Of a stretch of 64,000 nucleotides of DNA, positions 19,718-27,398 are shown piece after piece. Each line of letters starts with the position of its first letter. Position 1 is the first letter of the stretch. A model generated the notes under the pieces. The model was not told where the DNA came from and did not search any database. It saw nothing but the letters and a program-made list of their open reading frames with translations. The translations under genes and the position numbers were made by a program. This DNA comes from Actinomadura hallensis (GTDB lineage: Bacteria; Actinomycetota; Actinomycetes; Streptosporangiales; Streptosporangiaceae), in NCBI RefSeq assembly GCF_006716765.1, contig NZ_VFPO01000001.1:2232001-2296000 (forward strand). The letters run 5' to 3'.

Positions 19718-20518
19718 TCACACGGCGGTCGCCGCCCGCGACGCGGCCAGGGTCTCCTCGTACCGGTGGACGACCAGGTCGGCGACCTCCGGGGCCGCCC
19801 CGAGGACGGGGGAGACCGCCGCGGCGCCCGCGGCCAGCGACGCGGCCCGCACCTTGTCGGCGAAGTGGCCCGGCGCAAGGAAGTACGACGCCACCGCGAC
19901 GCGGGGGGCGCCCGCCTCCAGCAGCGCCGCCACCGCCTCGGCCGGCCCCGGGGAGGCGGCCGACGCGTAGGCGGGGACGGCGTCCCACCACCCGCGCGAC
20001 CGCCACTCGCGGGCCAGCCGCGCGATGGTGGCGTTGGCGGACGCGTCGCTGGAGCCCGCCGAGACCAGGACGACGGCCGTGCCCGGGTCGCCCGGCTCCA
20101 CTCCCACGTCGGACAGACGGCGCTCCAGGGCGCCCATCAGCAGCGGGTGCGGGCCCAGCGTCCCGGCCGTGCGGAGCCGCAGCCGCGGACGGCGGGCCCG
20201 CACCCGGCTCAGGACGCCGGGGATGTCGGTCTTGCTGTGGTAGGCGGCGGTGAGCAGCAGCGGCAACACGACCGCGTCCTCCGCGCCGTCCCGGGCGAGG
20301 CCGTCCAGGACGCGGTCGGGCGCGGGCGGGCCGTGGTCGAGGAACGAGGCGTGGACCGGCACGTCCGGGCGCCGGTCCCGGACGGCGCCGAGCAGCTCCG
20401 CGACGGTCGCGGCGGCGCGGGGGTCGCGGCTCCCGTGCGCCACCGCGACCATCGGCGTCGCGTTCGCCGACCCGGCGTCCCGCGGCCCGGCCCCCGGCGC
20501 CGTCGCGGGCCCGGTCAC
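19718..20518 (-). CDS. Sirohydrochlorin ferrochelatase-like protein (CbiX/SirB family)
   Basis: 266 residues, two tandem CbiX-like halves. The metal-binding histidines expected of the family are visible in VAVAHGSRDPRA and LLTAAYHSKTDIP. It probably inserts Fe2+ into sirohydrochlorin to make siroheme, the cofactor of the sulfite reductase encoded upstream. The start is a GTG at 20518 that overlaps the cysH stop as GTGA, implying translational coupling; the frame upstream of that is only antisense to cysH. It is the last gene of the sulfur operon. Confidence 0.87.
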   Translation of the reverse strand: MTGPATAPGAGPRDAGSANATPMVAVAHGSRDPRAAATVAELLGAVRDRRPDVPVHASFLDHGPPAPDRVLDGLARDGAEDAVVLPLLLTAAYHSKTDIPGVLSRVRARRPRLRLRTAGTLGPHPLLMGALERRLSDVGVEPGDPGTAVVLVSAGSSDASANATIARLAREWRSRGWWDAVPAYASAASPGPAEAVAALLEAGAPRVAVASYFLAPGHFADKVRAASLAAGAAAVSPVLGAAPEVADLVVHRYEETLAASRAATAV

Positions 20519-21225
20519 AGGTGGATTCCGCACTCGGTCTTGCCCATCCCGGCCCAGCGGCCGCTGCGGGGGTCCTCGCCGGGCGCGACCGGGCGCGTGC
20601 ACGGCGCGCATCCGATCGAGGGGTAGCCGTCGTAGTGCAGGGGGTTGACCAGCACCCCGTTGTCCTCGATGTAGTTGTCCACGTCCTCCTGGGTCCAGTC
20701 CAGGATCGGGTTCACCTTGACCATGCCGCGCCTGCGGTCCCACTCGACGACGCGGCGGTCGCGGCGGCTCGCGGTCTCGTCCCGGCGGATGCCGCTGAAC
20801 CAGGCCATGTAGCCCTCGAGCGCGCGGCTGAGCGGCTCCACCTTGCGCAGGTGGCAGCACAGGTCGGGGTTGCGGCCGAACAGCCGCGGCCCGAGGGCCG
20901 CCTCCTGCTCCTCGACCGTGCGGGACGGGGTGACGTTGATGACGTTCACGGGGTAGACGGCCTCGACCGCGTCCCGGGTGCCGATCGTCTCGGCGAAGTG
21001 GTAGCCGGTGTCGACGAACAGGACGTCTATGCCCGGCTTCACCTTCGACACCAGGTGGATCAGCGCCGCGTCCGACATGGACGAGGTGAGGCAGATGCGG
21101 TCGCCGAACGTGGCGGCGGCCCACCGGATTATCTCCAGCGTGGGCGCGCCCTCCAGCGCGGCGGAGGCCGATTCGACGATGTCTTCGAGATCGAGGGTGG
21201 GTCTGTCGGTCTCCAGAAGGGTCAC
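20515..21225 (-). CDS. cysH: Phosphoadenylyl- or adenylyl-sulfate reductase CysH
   Basis: 236 residues. The PP-loop domain (LTSSMSDAALIHLVSKVKPGIDVLFVDTGYHFAET) binds APS or PAPS. The catalytic Cys is in the C-terminal KTECGIHL. The extra pairs CCHLRK and CAPCTRP are the four cysteines that hold a [4Fe-4S] cluster, which is typical of APS-reducing enzymes rather than the cluster-free E. coli type. It makes sulfite for the sulfite reductase. The GTG start at 21225 overlaps the stop of the zinc-ribbon gene as GTGA, with GGAG about 8 bases upstream. Confidence 0.95.
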   Translation of the reverse strand: MTLLETDRPTLDLEDIVESASAALEGAPTLEIIRWAAATFGDRICLTSSMSDAALIHLVSKVKPGIDVLFVDTGYHFAETIGTRDAVEAVYPVNVINVTPSRTVEEQEAALGPRLFGRNPDLCCHLRKVEPLSRALEGYMAWFSGIRRDETASRRDRRVVEWDRRRGMVKVNPILDWTQEDVDNYIEDNGVLVNPLHYDGYPSIGCAPCTRPVAPGEDPRSGRWAGMGKTECGIHL

Positions 21226-21377
21226 CGAGGGGTCTCCTTGCTCGCGGTGGCGGGGACGCCGACACCGAGGAACTTCAAGGTGAAGGACCGGACGCAGTCG
21301 GGGCAGTACCAGGAGCCGCGCTCCTCGCGCGGCTCCAGGTGCTCCTCGCCGCAGTAGGGGCAGTAGAACGGCGCCAT
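21222..21377 (-). CDS. 51-residue CXXC zinc-ribbon protein of the sulfur operon
   Basis: 51 residues with two knuckles, YCPYC at residues 5-9 and YCPDC at 24-28, then SFTLKFLGVG. A ribosome site (GGGGAG) precedes the ATG at 21377, and its stop overlaps the cysH start as GTGA, so it is translated as part of the operon. A small protein sits at this position (between sulfite reductase and cysH) in other actinomycetes too, by memory of Streptomyces sulfur loci. Function is unknown; iron-sulfur or zinc handling, or an electron-transfer scaffold for the reductase, are possible. Confidence 0.85.
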   Translation of the reverse strand: MAPFYCPYCGEEHLEPREERGSWYCPDCVRSFTLKFLGVGVPATASKETPR

Positions 21378-21415
21378 GCGCTCCCCGCCGGGAGAGGCGC
21401 CCGGCGTCGCACCGC

Positions 21416-23068
21416 TCACTTCAGGTCCGCCTCGTCGGCGCGCTGCACCCACGCGGCGAACGTCTCGCCCTCGTCCCGCTGCTTGTCGTAGTTGCGGACG
21501 ACGCGCTCGATGTAGTCGGCCAGCCCGGCGGAGGTCGTCTTCAGCCCGCGGACCTTCTTGCCGAACGAAGCGCCGAGCTGCCCGCCCAGGTGGATCTGGA
21601 AGCCCTCGACCTGGTCGCCGTTCTCGTCCACGACGAGCTGGCCCTTCAGGCCGATGTCGCCGACCTGGATGCGGGCGCAGGCGTTCGGGCAGCCGTTCAC
21701 GTTGATGCTGAGCGGCTGGTCGAAGTCCGGCAGGCGCTCCTCCAGCTCGTCGATCAGCTTCATGGCGCGGTGCTTGGTGTCGACGATCGCGAGCTTGCAG
21801 TACTCGATGCCGGTGCACGCCATCGTCTGCCGCCGGAACGTCGAGGGGCGGACCTGGAGGTCGTGCTCGGCCAGCTCCGCGGCGAGCGCCTCGGTGTTCT
21901 CCTCGGGGACGTCGAGGATCACCATCTTCTGCTCGATGGTGGTCCGCACCCGGCCCGAGCCGTAGCGCTCGGCGAGGTCGGCGACGATCCCGAGCAGCTC
22001 GCCGTTCACGCGGCCGGCGCGCGGGGCGAAGCCGACGTAGTAGTTGCCGTCCTTCTGCCGGTGGATCCCGACATGGTCGCGCTCGGGGCGCGGGGCGGCG
22101 GGCTCGGGGCCGTCCGGCAGGGAGTAGCCGAGGTACTCCTTCTCCAGCACCTCGCGGAACTTCTCCGCGCCCCAGTCCTTCACCAGGAACTTCAGCCGGG
22201 CGCGGTTGCGCAGCCGCCGGTACCCGTAGTCGCGGAAGATCGAGGTGACGCCGTGCCACACCTCGGTGGCCTGCTCCGGCTTGACGAAGACGCCGAGGCT
22301 CTGCGCGAACATCGGGTTGGTGGACAGCCCGCCGCCGACGAACACCTGGTAGCCGGTCTCGCCCTCCTCGTTCACGACGCCCACGAACGCGACGTCGTTG
22401 ATCTCGTGGACCGTGCAGTGCGAGGAGCAGCCGGACAGCGCCGTCTTGTACTTGCGCGGCAGGTTCGAGAACTCGGGGGAGCCGATGTAGCGGTCGTGGA
22501 TGTCGCGCAGCTGCGGCGTCGCGTCGATGATCTCGTCGTCGGCGATCCCGGCCAGCGGGCAGCCGATGATGGTGCGCGGGACGTCGCCGCACGCCTCCGT
22601 CGTGTGGAGGCCGACCGACTCGAGCGCCTCCCAGATGGCGGGGACGTCCTCGATGCGGACCCAGTGCAGCTGGACGTTCTGCCGGTCGGTGATGTCGGCG
22701 GTGCCGCGGGCGTACCGGGTGGAGATGTCGGCGATGGTGCGCAGCGACCTGACGTCGAGCTGCCCGCCGTCGATCCGGATCCGCATCATGAAGTAGCGGT
22801 CTTCGAGCTCCTCGTCCGTGAGGGCCCCGGTCTTGCCGCCGTCGATGCCGGGCCTGCGCTGGGTGTAGAGCCCCATCCAGCGGAAGCGGCCGCGCAGGTC
22901 GGCGGGGTCGATCGAGTCGAAACCGTTCTTGGAGTAGATGTCGATGATGCGGCGGCGGACGTTGAGCCCGTCGTCGTTCTTCTTGAGTTCCTCGTTCTTG
23001 TTGAGCGGTTCCCGGTACCCGAGGGCCCACTGGCCCTCGGCCTTCTTGCGCTTACTCGCGGGTGGCAC
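21416..23068 (-). CDS. sirA: Ferredoxin-dependent sulfite reductase (SirA/NirA type)
   Basis: 550 residues, single-chain siroheme/[4Fe-4S] enzyme reducing sulfite to sulfide with ferredoxin. The cluster ligands are visible as C-X5-C in MACTGIEYCK and C-X3-C in NGCPNAC. LSGCSSHC may provide the Cys of the Tyr-Cys bond known in Mycobacterium SirA, and GLYTQRRPG the Tyr; this pairing is inference. Nitrite reductase is the alternative in this family, but the operon with cysH and a siroheme chelatase favours sulfite. The start chosen is the GTG at 23068 with GAGGA about 8 bases upstream; an ATG at 23110 is also in frame. A leader peptide gene lies 142 bases upstream. Confidence 0.93.
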   Translation of the reverse strand: MPPASKRKKAEGQWALGYREPLNKNEELKKNDDGLNVRRRIIDIYSKNGFDSIDPADLRGRFRWMGLYTQRRPGIDGGKTGALTDEELEDRYFMMRIRIDGGQLDVRSLRTIADISTRYARGTADITDRQNVQLHWVRIEDVPAIWEALESVGLHTTEACGDVPRTIIGCPLAGIADDEIIDATPQLRDIHDRYIGSPEFSNLPRKYKTALSGCSSHCTVHEINDVAFVGVVNEEGETGYQVFVGGGLSTNPMFAQSLGVFVKPEQATEVWHGVTSIFRDYGYRRLRNRARLKFLVKDWGAEKFREVLEKEYLGYSLPDGPEPAAPRPERDHVGIHRQKDGNYYVGFAPRAGRVNGELLGIVADLAERYGSGRVRTTIEQKMVILDVPEENTEALAAELAEHDLQVRPSTFRRQTMACTGIEYCKLAIVDTKHRAMKLIDELEERLPDFDQPLSINVNGCPNACARIQVGDIGLKGQLVVDENGDQVEGFQIHLGGQLGASFGKKVRGLKTTSAGLADYIERVVRNYDKQRDEGETFAAWVQRADEADLK

Positions 23069-23158
23069 GGCGCGCGTCCTCGTCTTCGGTCTGAGGGACG
23101 CGTAGCGCACCGGCAGTCTGAAGCAGCCGGCTCGACGCTGAGCAGGGTGAAGTCATGA

Positions 23159-23213
23159 TGACGCCGATGCACCACGCGCCCGGGCTGAATCTGGGGGCGT
23201 GGTCGGGGCGTCA
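23159..23213 (-). promoter_or_regulatory. Stem-loop overlapping the leader-peptide stop, candidate attenuator of the sulfur operon
   Basis: TGACGCC...ACCACGC...GCC at 23159-23180 can pair with GGGGGCGTGGT...GGCGTCA at 23193-23213, giving a long imperfect stem. One arm contains the stop codon of the leader peptide (TCA at 23211-23213 on the plus strand). Ribosome stalling near the end of the leader would therefore open or block this structure. The hairpin is seen in sequence; its regulatory role is inferred. Confidence 0.5.
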
Positions 23214-23288
23214 GCGACAGATCGCGCTGCGGACGCGCAGGAAGTCGACGTGCCGGCGCTTCGCCAGCAACGGATCCGCAGCAGTCAT
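23211..23288 (-). CDS. 25-residue leader peptide of the cysteine/sulfur operon (HVD-x-x-R type)
   Basis: The peptide is MTAADPLLAKRRHVDFLRV followed by RSAICR. The core RRHVD..R..SA.CR is the pattern of short leader peptides found before sulfur-assimilation and sulfonate genes in many actinobacteria, with a Cys next to the end. It is encoded 142 bases upstream of the sulfite reductase gene and its stop lies in a stem-loop. Such uORFs can sense cysteine (Cys-tRNA) supply by ribosome stalling. No strong ribosome site precedes the ATG at 23288, so it may be translated from a short or leaderless mRNA. Confidence 0.75.
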   Translation of the reverse strand: MTAADPLLAKRRHVDFLRVRSAICR

Positions 23289-23359
23289 GATTGAACTGTG
23301 ACATGCGCCGTCGCGAACTGTCCAGTGACGACCGGCGCGCGGACGGGTGAGATGCGTCA

Positions 23360-23548
23360 TCATCCCTGCCGCACCCAGTTCACCGGGGGCTCGCCGTCCT
23401 CGCCGGTCGCGGAGCCGTGCTCGCGGCCGTCCCCGGAGGCCTCGGGGCGCCCGCCGGGCACCGCCGATCCGGGGCGGTGCTGGCAGTCGCACCACGAGCC
23501 GCCACGGCACTCCCCGTGGCGGTGGTCTCGGCACGACGCGCAGATCAT
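23360..23548 (-). CDS. Small Cys/His-rich protein
   Basis: 62 residues. The N-terminal 24 residues carry CASCRDHRHGECRGGSWCDC with five Cys and a following QH, resembling small metal-binding proteins annotated in several actinomycetes with the pattern MICxxCRDHRHxxCxGGxWCDCQH; this is from memory and should be checked. The remainder is disordered. The ATG at 23548 has GGAGG very close (1-2 bases), so an ATG 18 bases upstream (23566) is an alternative start. It is upstream of the leader peptide of the sulfur operon on the same strand, but I cannot tell whether they share a transcript. Confidence 0.6.
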   Translation of the reverse strand: MICASCRDHRHGECRGGSWCDCQHRPGSAVPGGRPEASGDGREHGSATGEDGEPPVNWVRQG

Positions 23549-23744
23549 GCCTCCATTGTCACCCATGGACGCCGGTGCCCGGTTCACCGGTAACGATCAT
23601 GATCCGGACGACGTTGCCCGTCGTCGAAGCGGGTATGAGCCACACGATGCGCCGGGGGCGCAGAACACGCCCGCACGAGGGACGGACGGGGGAGGCGGTC
23701 GGAACGCGACGCGCGGAGCGGATCACTGAAATGGGCGATGGTAC

Positions 23745-25070
23745 ATGTTTCGGACCCGCAACGCCTTACGGTTGGGCGGTGTGACGACCGTCTCCGACGC
23801 CGAGGGCGTCCCGCCCGCGGGAGATCCCGGACCGGGCGCGGGCCGCCGCGCCCCGGCGCCGGGCGCCGCCCGTCCGCACCGCGCCGCGCCGGGGACGGCG
23901 CCCTCCGCCGACGGCGTCCCCGAGACCGCCGCCTCCGGAGAGGCCTCCGCGGTCCCCGCCTCCGCGGAGGACCATCGCTCCGCGCCCGGTGACGGCTCCC
24001 CGCACGGCGCCCACTCGAACGAGACGCGTCCCGGCGGCGTGGAGGGGGAGGCCGGCCGGGCCGGGCGCCTGCGGGCGCGCGCCCGCGCGGCGGCGTACGC
24101 GGCGCCCCGGATCGTCTGGACGCTGACCAAGGGCACCGCCGCCGGCGCGTTCCGCTACCGGGTGACCGGGCTGGCGGCCGAGGCGGCGTTCTTCGCGCTG
24201 CTGTCGCTGCCGCCGCTCGTCATCGGCCTGATCGGCACGATGGGACACCTGCGCGGGCTGTTCCAGCCGGGCACCGTCGCCGAGGTCCGCGCCTGGGTGA
24301 TCGACCAGGCGCGGACCGTGCTGACGGCGCCCGCGGTCGACACGGTCGTCGTCCCGCTGATCGACGACGTGATCAAGGGCGGGAGCCCCGACATCGTGTC
24401 GCTGAGCTTCCTGCTCTCCCTGTGGGCGGGGTCGCGGGCGACGAACGTCTACATCGACACGATCAGCATCGCCTACGGGCTGTCGGGCATCCGCGGCGTG
24501 ATCCGCACCCGGCTGCGCGCGTTCTTCCTGTACCTGGTCGGCCTGGTCGTCCTGCTGACCGTCATCCCGCTGCTGGTGGCGGGGCCCGCGCTGGTGCAGC
24601 AGGCGCTGCCGGAGAGCGCCGGGCTCGTGCAGGCGCTGTACTGGCCGGTCGTCGTGACGCTGTCGATCATTTTCCTGGCGACGCTGTACCACCTGAGCGT
24701 CCCGGTGCGGACGCCCTGGCACCGCGACCTGCCCGGCGCCGTCCTCGCGCTGCTCATCTGGATCGGCGGCAGCTTCGGGCTGCGGCTCTTCCTGGCCGGG
24801 TCGCTCAGCGGCGTGTCGGTGTACGGGTCGCTGTCGGCCGCCATCGCGGTGATGGCGTGGCTGTACGTGGCGGCGCTCGCGGTGCTGATCGGGGCCGCGC
24901 TGAACGCCGAGATCGACCGGCTCTGGCCGACCCCCGACACCGCGCGCGCCCGCGCCGTCCGCGACGCCGGGGAGGACGCGGGGGAGGACGCGGGGGAGGA
25001 CACGGCCGGGAGGGCGGGGGACGCCGCGGGCGGAGCGGCGACTCCGGGTGAGGACCGTCGCGAAGAGTAA
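23745..25070 (+). CDS. YihY/BrkB family inner-membrane protein
   Basis: 441 residues from the ATG at 23745 (a GTG at 23781 is a good alternative). A 115-residue disordered, Pro/Ala-rich cytoplasmic head is followed by the BrkB domain with about six membrane helices: AAFFALLSLPPLVIGLIGTM, a YLVGLVVLLTVIPLLVAGPAL pair, WPVVVTLSIIFLATLYHLSV, LPGAVLALLIWIGGSFGLRL and IAVMAWLYVAALAVLIGAALN. The tail holds the tandem GEDAGEDAGEDT from a 12-base DNA repeat near 24971-25003. The family was once called ribonuclease BN; it is now seen as a transporter-like envelope protein of unknown substrate. Confidence 0.9.
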   Translation: MFRTRNALRLGGVTTVSDAEGVPPAGDPGPGAGRRAPAPGAARPHRAAPGTAPSADGVPETAASGEASAVPASAEDHRSAPGDGSPHGAHSNETRPGGVEGEAGRAGRLRARARAAAYAAPRIVWTLTKGTAAGAFRYRVTGLAAEAAFFALLSLPPLVIGLIGTMGHLRGLFQPGTVAEVRAWVIDQARTVLTAPAVDTVVVPLIDDVIKGGSPDIVSLSFLLSLWAGSRATNVYIDTISIAYGLSGIRGVIRTRLRAFFLYLVGLVVLLTVIPLLVAGPALVQQALPESAGLVQALYWPVVVTLSIIFLATLYHLSVPVRTPWHRDLPGAVLALLIWIGGSFGLRLFLAGSLSGVSVYGSLSAAIAVMAWLYVAALAVLIGAALNAEIDRLWPTPDTARARAVRDAGEDAGEDAGEDTAGRAGDAAGGAATPGEDRREE

Positions 25071-25124
25071 AATCAACCCCGCCCAGGTCCTGAAAAGGCA
25101 AAACATGTCGTAACCTCGCGTGAC

Positions 25125-26087
25125 ATGACCCCCCGTGAGGAGACCGGGCGGCTGCGCACCGTCACCGGCATGATCGCCACGTCCGACGTCACCGGGCCGG
25201 TGCTCGCGCACGAACACCTGCAGCTCGACCTGCGCTGGCCCGCGCGCCCCAAGCTGGTCGAGTCCGACCCGCGCCGCTTCCTGGACGAGGAGAAGCCCGT
25301 CCAGCGGGAGCTGAACACGCTCCGCAAGGAGCACGGGCTCGGCGTGGTCGTCGACCTCACCTGCTCCGGCATGGGACGCAACGCCGCCGCGCTCGCCCGC
25401 ATCAGCGCGGGCTCCCGCGTGGCCGTCGTCGCCGGGACCGGCGTGTTCACCGAGCCGTTCCACCCGGCGTTCGTGCGGGAGGCCATGGAGTCCGGCGTCG
25501 AGCTGCTCGTCGAGCGGCTGCTGGCCGAGGTCGGCTTCGGCATGGACGGCACCAACGCGCTGCCGGGCGTCATCGGGGAGATCGGGACCTGGGGCGAGGC
25601 CCCGACCGAGGCGGAGGAGCTGTGCCTGCGCGCCGCCGCCCGCGCCGCCCACTACTCCGGCCTTTCGGTCGCCACCTACGGTCGGGCGGGCGTGGCCCAG
25701 CTGGAGATCCTCACCGCCGCCGGGCTGCCGCCGGAGCGCGTGGCGGTCGGCCAGCAGGACCTGGTCGACGACCCCGGCCAGCACCGCAAGATCGCCGAGA
25801 CGGGCGCCTACGTCTCGTTCGGCTCGCTCGGCCTCGCGGGGGAGGACCACGCGGCGATCGGCGCGCGCGTCCGCGCCGTGATGGACCTCCTCGAAGCCGG
25901 TCACGCCTCCCGCGTCCTGCTGAGCACGGGCGTCTCCCGGATGGCGCAGCTCACCCGCTACGGCGGCGCCGGCTACGGCTACCTGTTCGAGACGTTCCTC
26001 CCCGCGCTGCGGGCGGCGGGCGCCGACGAGGCGACCCTCGAGCAGATCCTCCGCGACAACCCGCTGCGCTGGCTGAGCGGCTCCTGA
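25125..26087 (+). CDS. Phosphotriesterase-family protein with lost metal ligands
   Basis: 320 residues, full-length TIM-barrel homologue of phosphotriesterase/Php. The first metal motif LAHEHLQLD (His29, His31) and the bridging Glu of GVIGEIGTWG (near 151) are kept. Aligned by eye with E. coli Php, the third ligand His is Thr (SVATYGRAG for STHTSFS), the fourth His is Gln (VGQQDLVDD for VGHCDLKDN), and the Asp of LSMDITRR is Gly (LSTGVSRM). The late YGGAGYGYLFETFLPALRAAG motif is intact. A two-metal hydrolase mechanism is therefore doubtful; it may be a pseudo-enzyme or use one metal. It stands alone after the BrkB gene. Confidence 0.85.
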   Translation: MTPREETGRLRTVTGMIATSDVTGPVLAHEHLQLDLRWPARPKLVESDPRRFLDEEKPVQRELNTLRKEHGLGVVVDLTCSGMGRNAAALARISAGSRVAVVAGTGVFTEPFHPAFVREAMESGVELLVERLLAEVGFGMDGTNALPGVIGEIGTWGEAPTEAEELCLRAAARAAHYSGLSVATYGRAGVAQLEILTAAGLPPERVAVGQQDLVDDPGQHRKIAETGAYVSFGSLGLAGEDHAAIGARVRAVMDLLEAGHASRVLLSTGVSRMAQLTRYGGAGYGYLFETFLPALRAAGADEATLEQILRDNPLRWLSGS

Positions 26088-26137
26088 CCCCCGTCGCCCG
26101 GCGCCGAGCCGGGTGATCGGCAAGACGGCGCGGTTCG

Positions 26138-26221
26138 CGAACGGTGCGGCTCGAACGGTGCGGCTCGAACAGTGCGGCTCGAACAGTGCGGCCCGAACAG
26201 TGCGGCCCGAACGGTGCCGTT
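26138..26221. repeat. Six tandem 14-bp repeats
   Basis: Six head-to-tail copies of CGAACRGTGCGGCY fill exactly 84 bases, with one or two variable positions and a diverged last copy. They lie between the phosphotriesterase-like and phosphoribosyltransferase genes. The period is not a multiple of three, so this is not coding. Confidence 0.85.
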
Positions 26222-26290
26222 CGAGCTCGCGGCGGGCTGTGACGGACGCGGGGAGTGGGTAGGGGTCCTCCGTGAAGGGGGGTGTTCCCG

Positions 26291-26995
26291 ATGCCCTGGA
26301 ACAGACCCGCACGTGAAGGCTTCCGGACGGCCGAGACGGTCCGGCTCCCCTACACCGACCGGAGCGAGGCGGGGCGGGTGCTCGCGGAGCGGATCGTCCC
26401 GATGGGGCTGCGGGACGCGGTCGTCCTGGCGCTGCCGCGGGGCGGCGTCCCCGTCGGGTACGAGATCGCGCGGCGGCTGGACCGCCCGCTCGACGTCCTG
26501 GTGACCCGCAAGATCGGCTACCCGCCGCAGCCGGAGCTGGGCGTCGGGGCGATCGCCGAGGGCGGCGCCCCGGTGTTCGACGCCGACCTGCTGGGGCGGC
26601 TCGGGCTGCGCGAGGCGGACCTGGAGGCCACCGTCGCGGCCGAGCGCGCCGAGCTCGACCGCCGGGTCGAGGTGTACCGGCGCGGGCGGCCGCTGCCGGA
26701 GACGGCGGGCCGGCCGGTGATCATCGTGGACGACGGGCTCGCGACGGGCGGCACCGCCCGGGCCGCGGTGCGGGCGATGCGCGAACGGGGGCCGTCGCGG
26801 CTGGTGCTCGCGGTGCCGGTGGGCGCCGCCGAGACCGTGGCCGCGCTGGAGCCCGAGGTGGACGACCTGGTGGTGCCCGCCGCCCCGTGGGACTTCCGCG
26901 CGGTCGGGCAGTGGTACCAGGACTTCGAGCAGCTCACCGACGACGACGTGATCGCCTGGCTGGACCGGGCGGCACGCGACCGGGGGACGGGCTGA
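26291..26995 (+). CDS. Phosphoribosyltransferase-domain protein
   Basis: 234 residues with the PRPP-binding loop VIIVDDGLATGGTARAAV near residues 148-165. The N-terminal part (RSEAGRVLAERI...VVLALPRGGVPVGYEIARRLDRPLDVLVTRKIGYPPQPELGVGAIAEGG) is characteristic of the predicted phosphoribosyltransferases that often occur alone or fused to a hydrolase in actinobacteria and cyanobacteria. The true reaction is unknown. The ATG at 26291 has AAGGGGGG 8 bases upstream; GTG at 26282 is an alternative. Confidence 0.87.
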   Translation: MPWNRPAREGFRTAETVRLPYTDRSEAGRVLAERIVPMGLRDAVVLALPRGGVPVGYEIARRLDRPLDVLVTRKIGYPPQPELGVGAIAEGGAPVFDADLLGRLGLREADLEATVAAERAELDRRVEVYRRGRPLPETAGRPVIIVDDGLATGGTARAAVRAMRERGPSRLVLAVPVGAAETVAALEPEVDDLVVPAAPWDFRAVGQWYQDFEQLTDDDVIAWLDRAARDRGTG

Positions 26996-27155
26996 TCCGC
27001 ACGCCCTCGGACGGGCCGACCTGCACGCTCGGACCGACCGATCCGCATCGCCCGGACGGACTGCTGCGCACTCGCCCGGATGGGCCGACCGGAACCGCCC
27101 GGACGGGCTGATCCGCACCCGCCCGGACGGGCCGTCCGCACCACCCGAACGGGTG
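26989..27155. repeat. Degenerate 22-24-bp tandem repeat array
   Basis: About seven diverged copies of a unit like GGGCTGATCCGCACCCGCCCGG follow each other, beginning at the stop codon of the phosphoribosyltransferase gene. Copies vary at many positions and in length (22-24 bases). Frames through it are open but repetitive and without family match. Confidence 0.65.
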
Positions 27156-27398
27156 GGACGAAAATGGTCCGGTGGATTTTTGAAAAATGGCCGCATCGCG
27201 GGGGCGGGTGCGGTATTGGCGCGGTGGAAAATCGGGGGCGATCCGCGTCACATGTGACGCACCTGTGATGAAGTCCCCGGTTCCGGTCCGCGGGCCCGGC
27301 TCCGGGCACGCAAACGGCCCCGCGGGGCGGGGCCGTGTCGTTTTCCGGTGGCGTGCCGGGGTTCTCGATGGGAGCGTTCTGCCGGCCTGCGTACTCGG
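27156..27398. other. Intergenic DNA downstream of whiB
   Basis: About 240 bases between the repeat array and the end of the whiB-type gene. It contains an A-rich stretch (ATTTTTGAAAAATGG near 27175-27190), TCACATGTGACGCACCTGTGA near 27248-27268 with a TCACATGTGA palindrome, and the terminator at 27314-27336. I see no gene. Confidence 0.5.
27314..27336 (-). terminator. Hairpin terminator of the WhiB gene
   Basis: A 10-bp perfect stem ACGGCCCCGC/GCGGGGCCGT with a 3-nt loop lies 60-80 bases past the stop of the minus-strand whiB-type gene and is flanked by TTT on its exit side. Confidence 0.7.

Noticed and set aside
26138-26221. CRISPR array
   Set aside because: The 14-bp units are directly adjacent with no spacers, and no cas gene is present.
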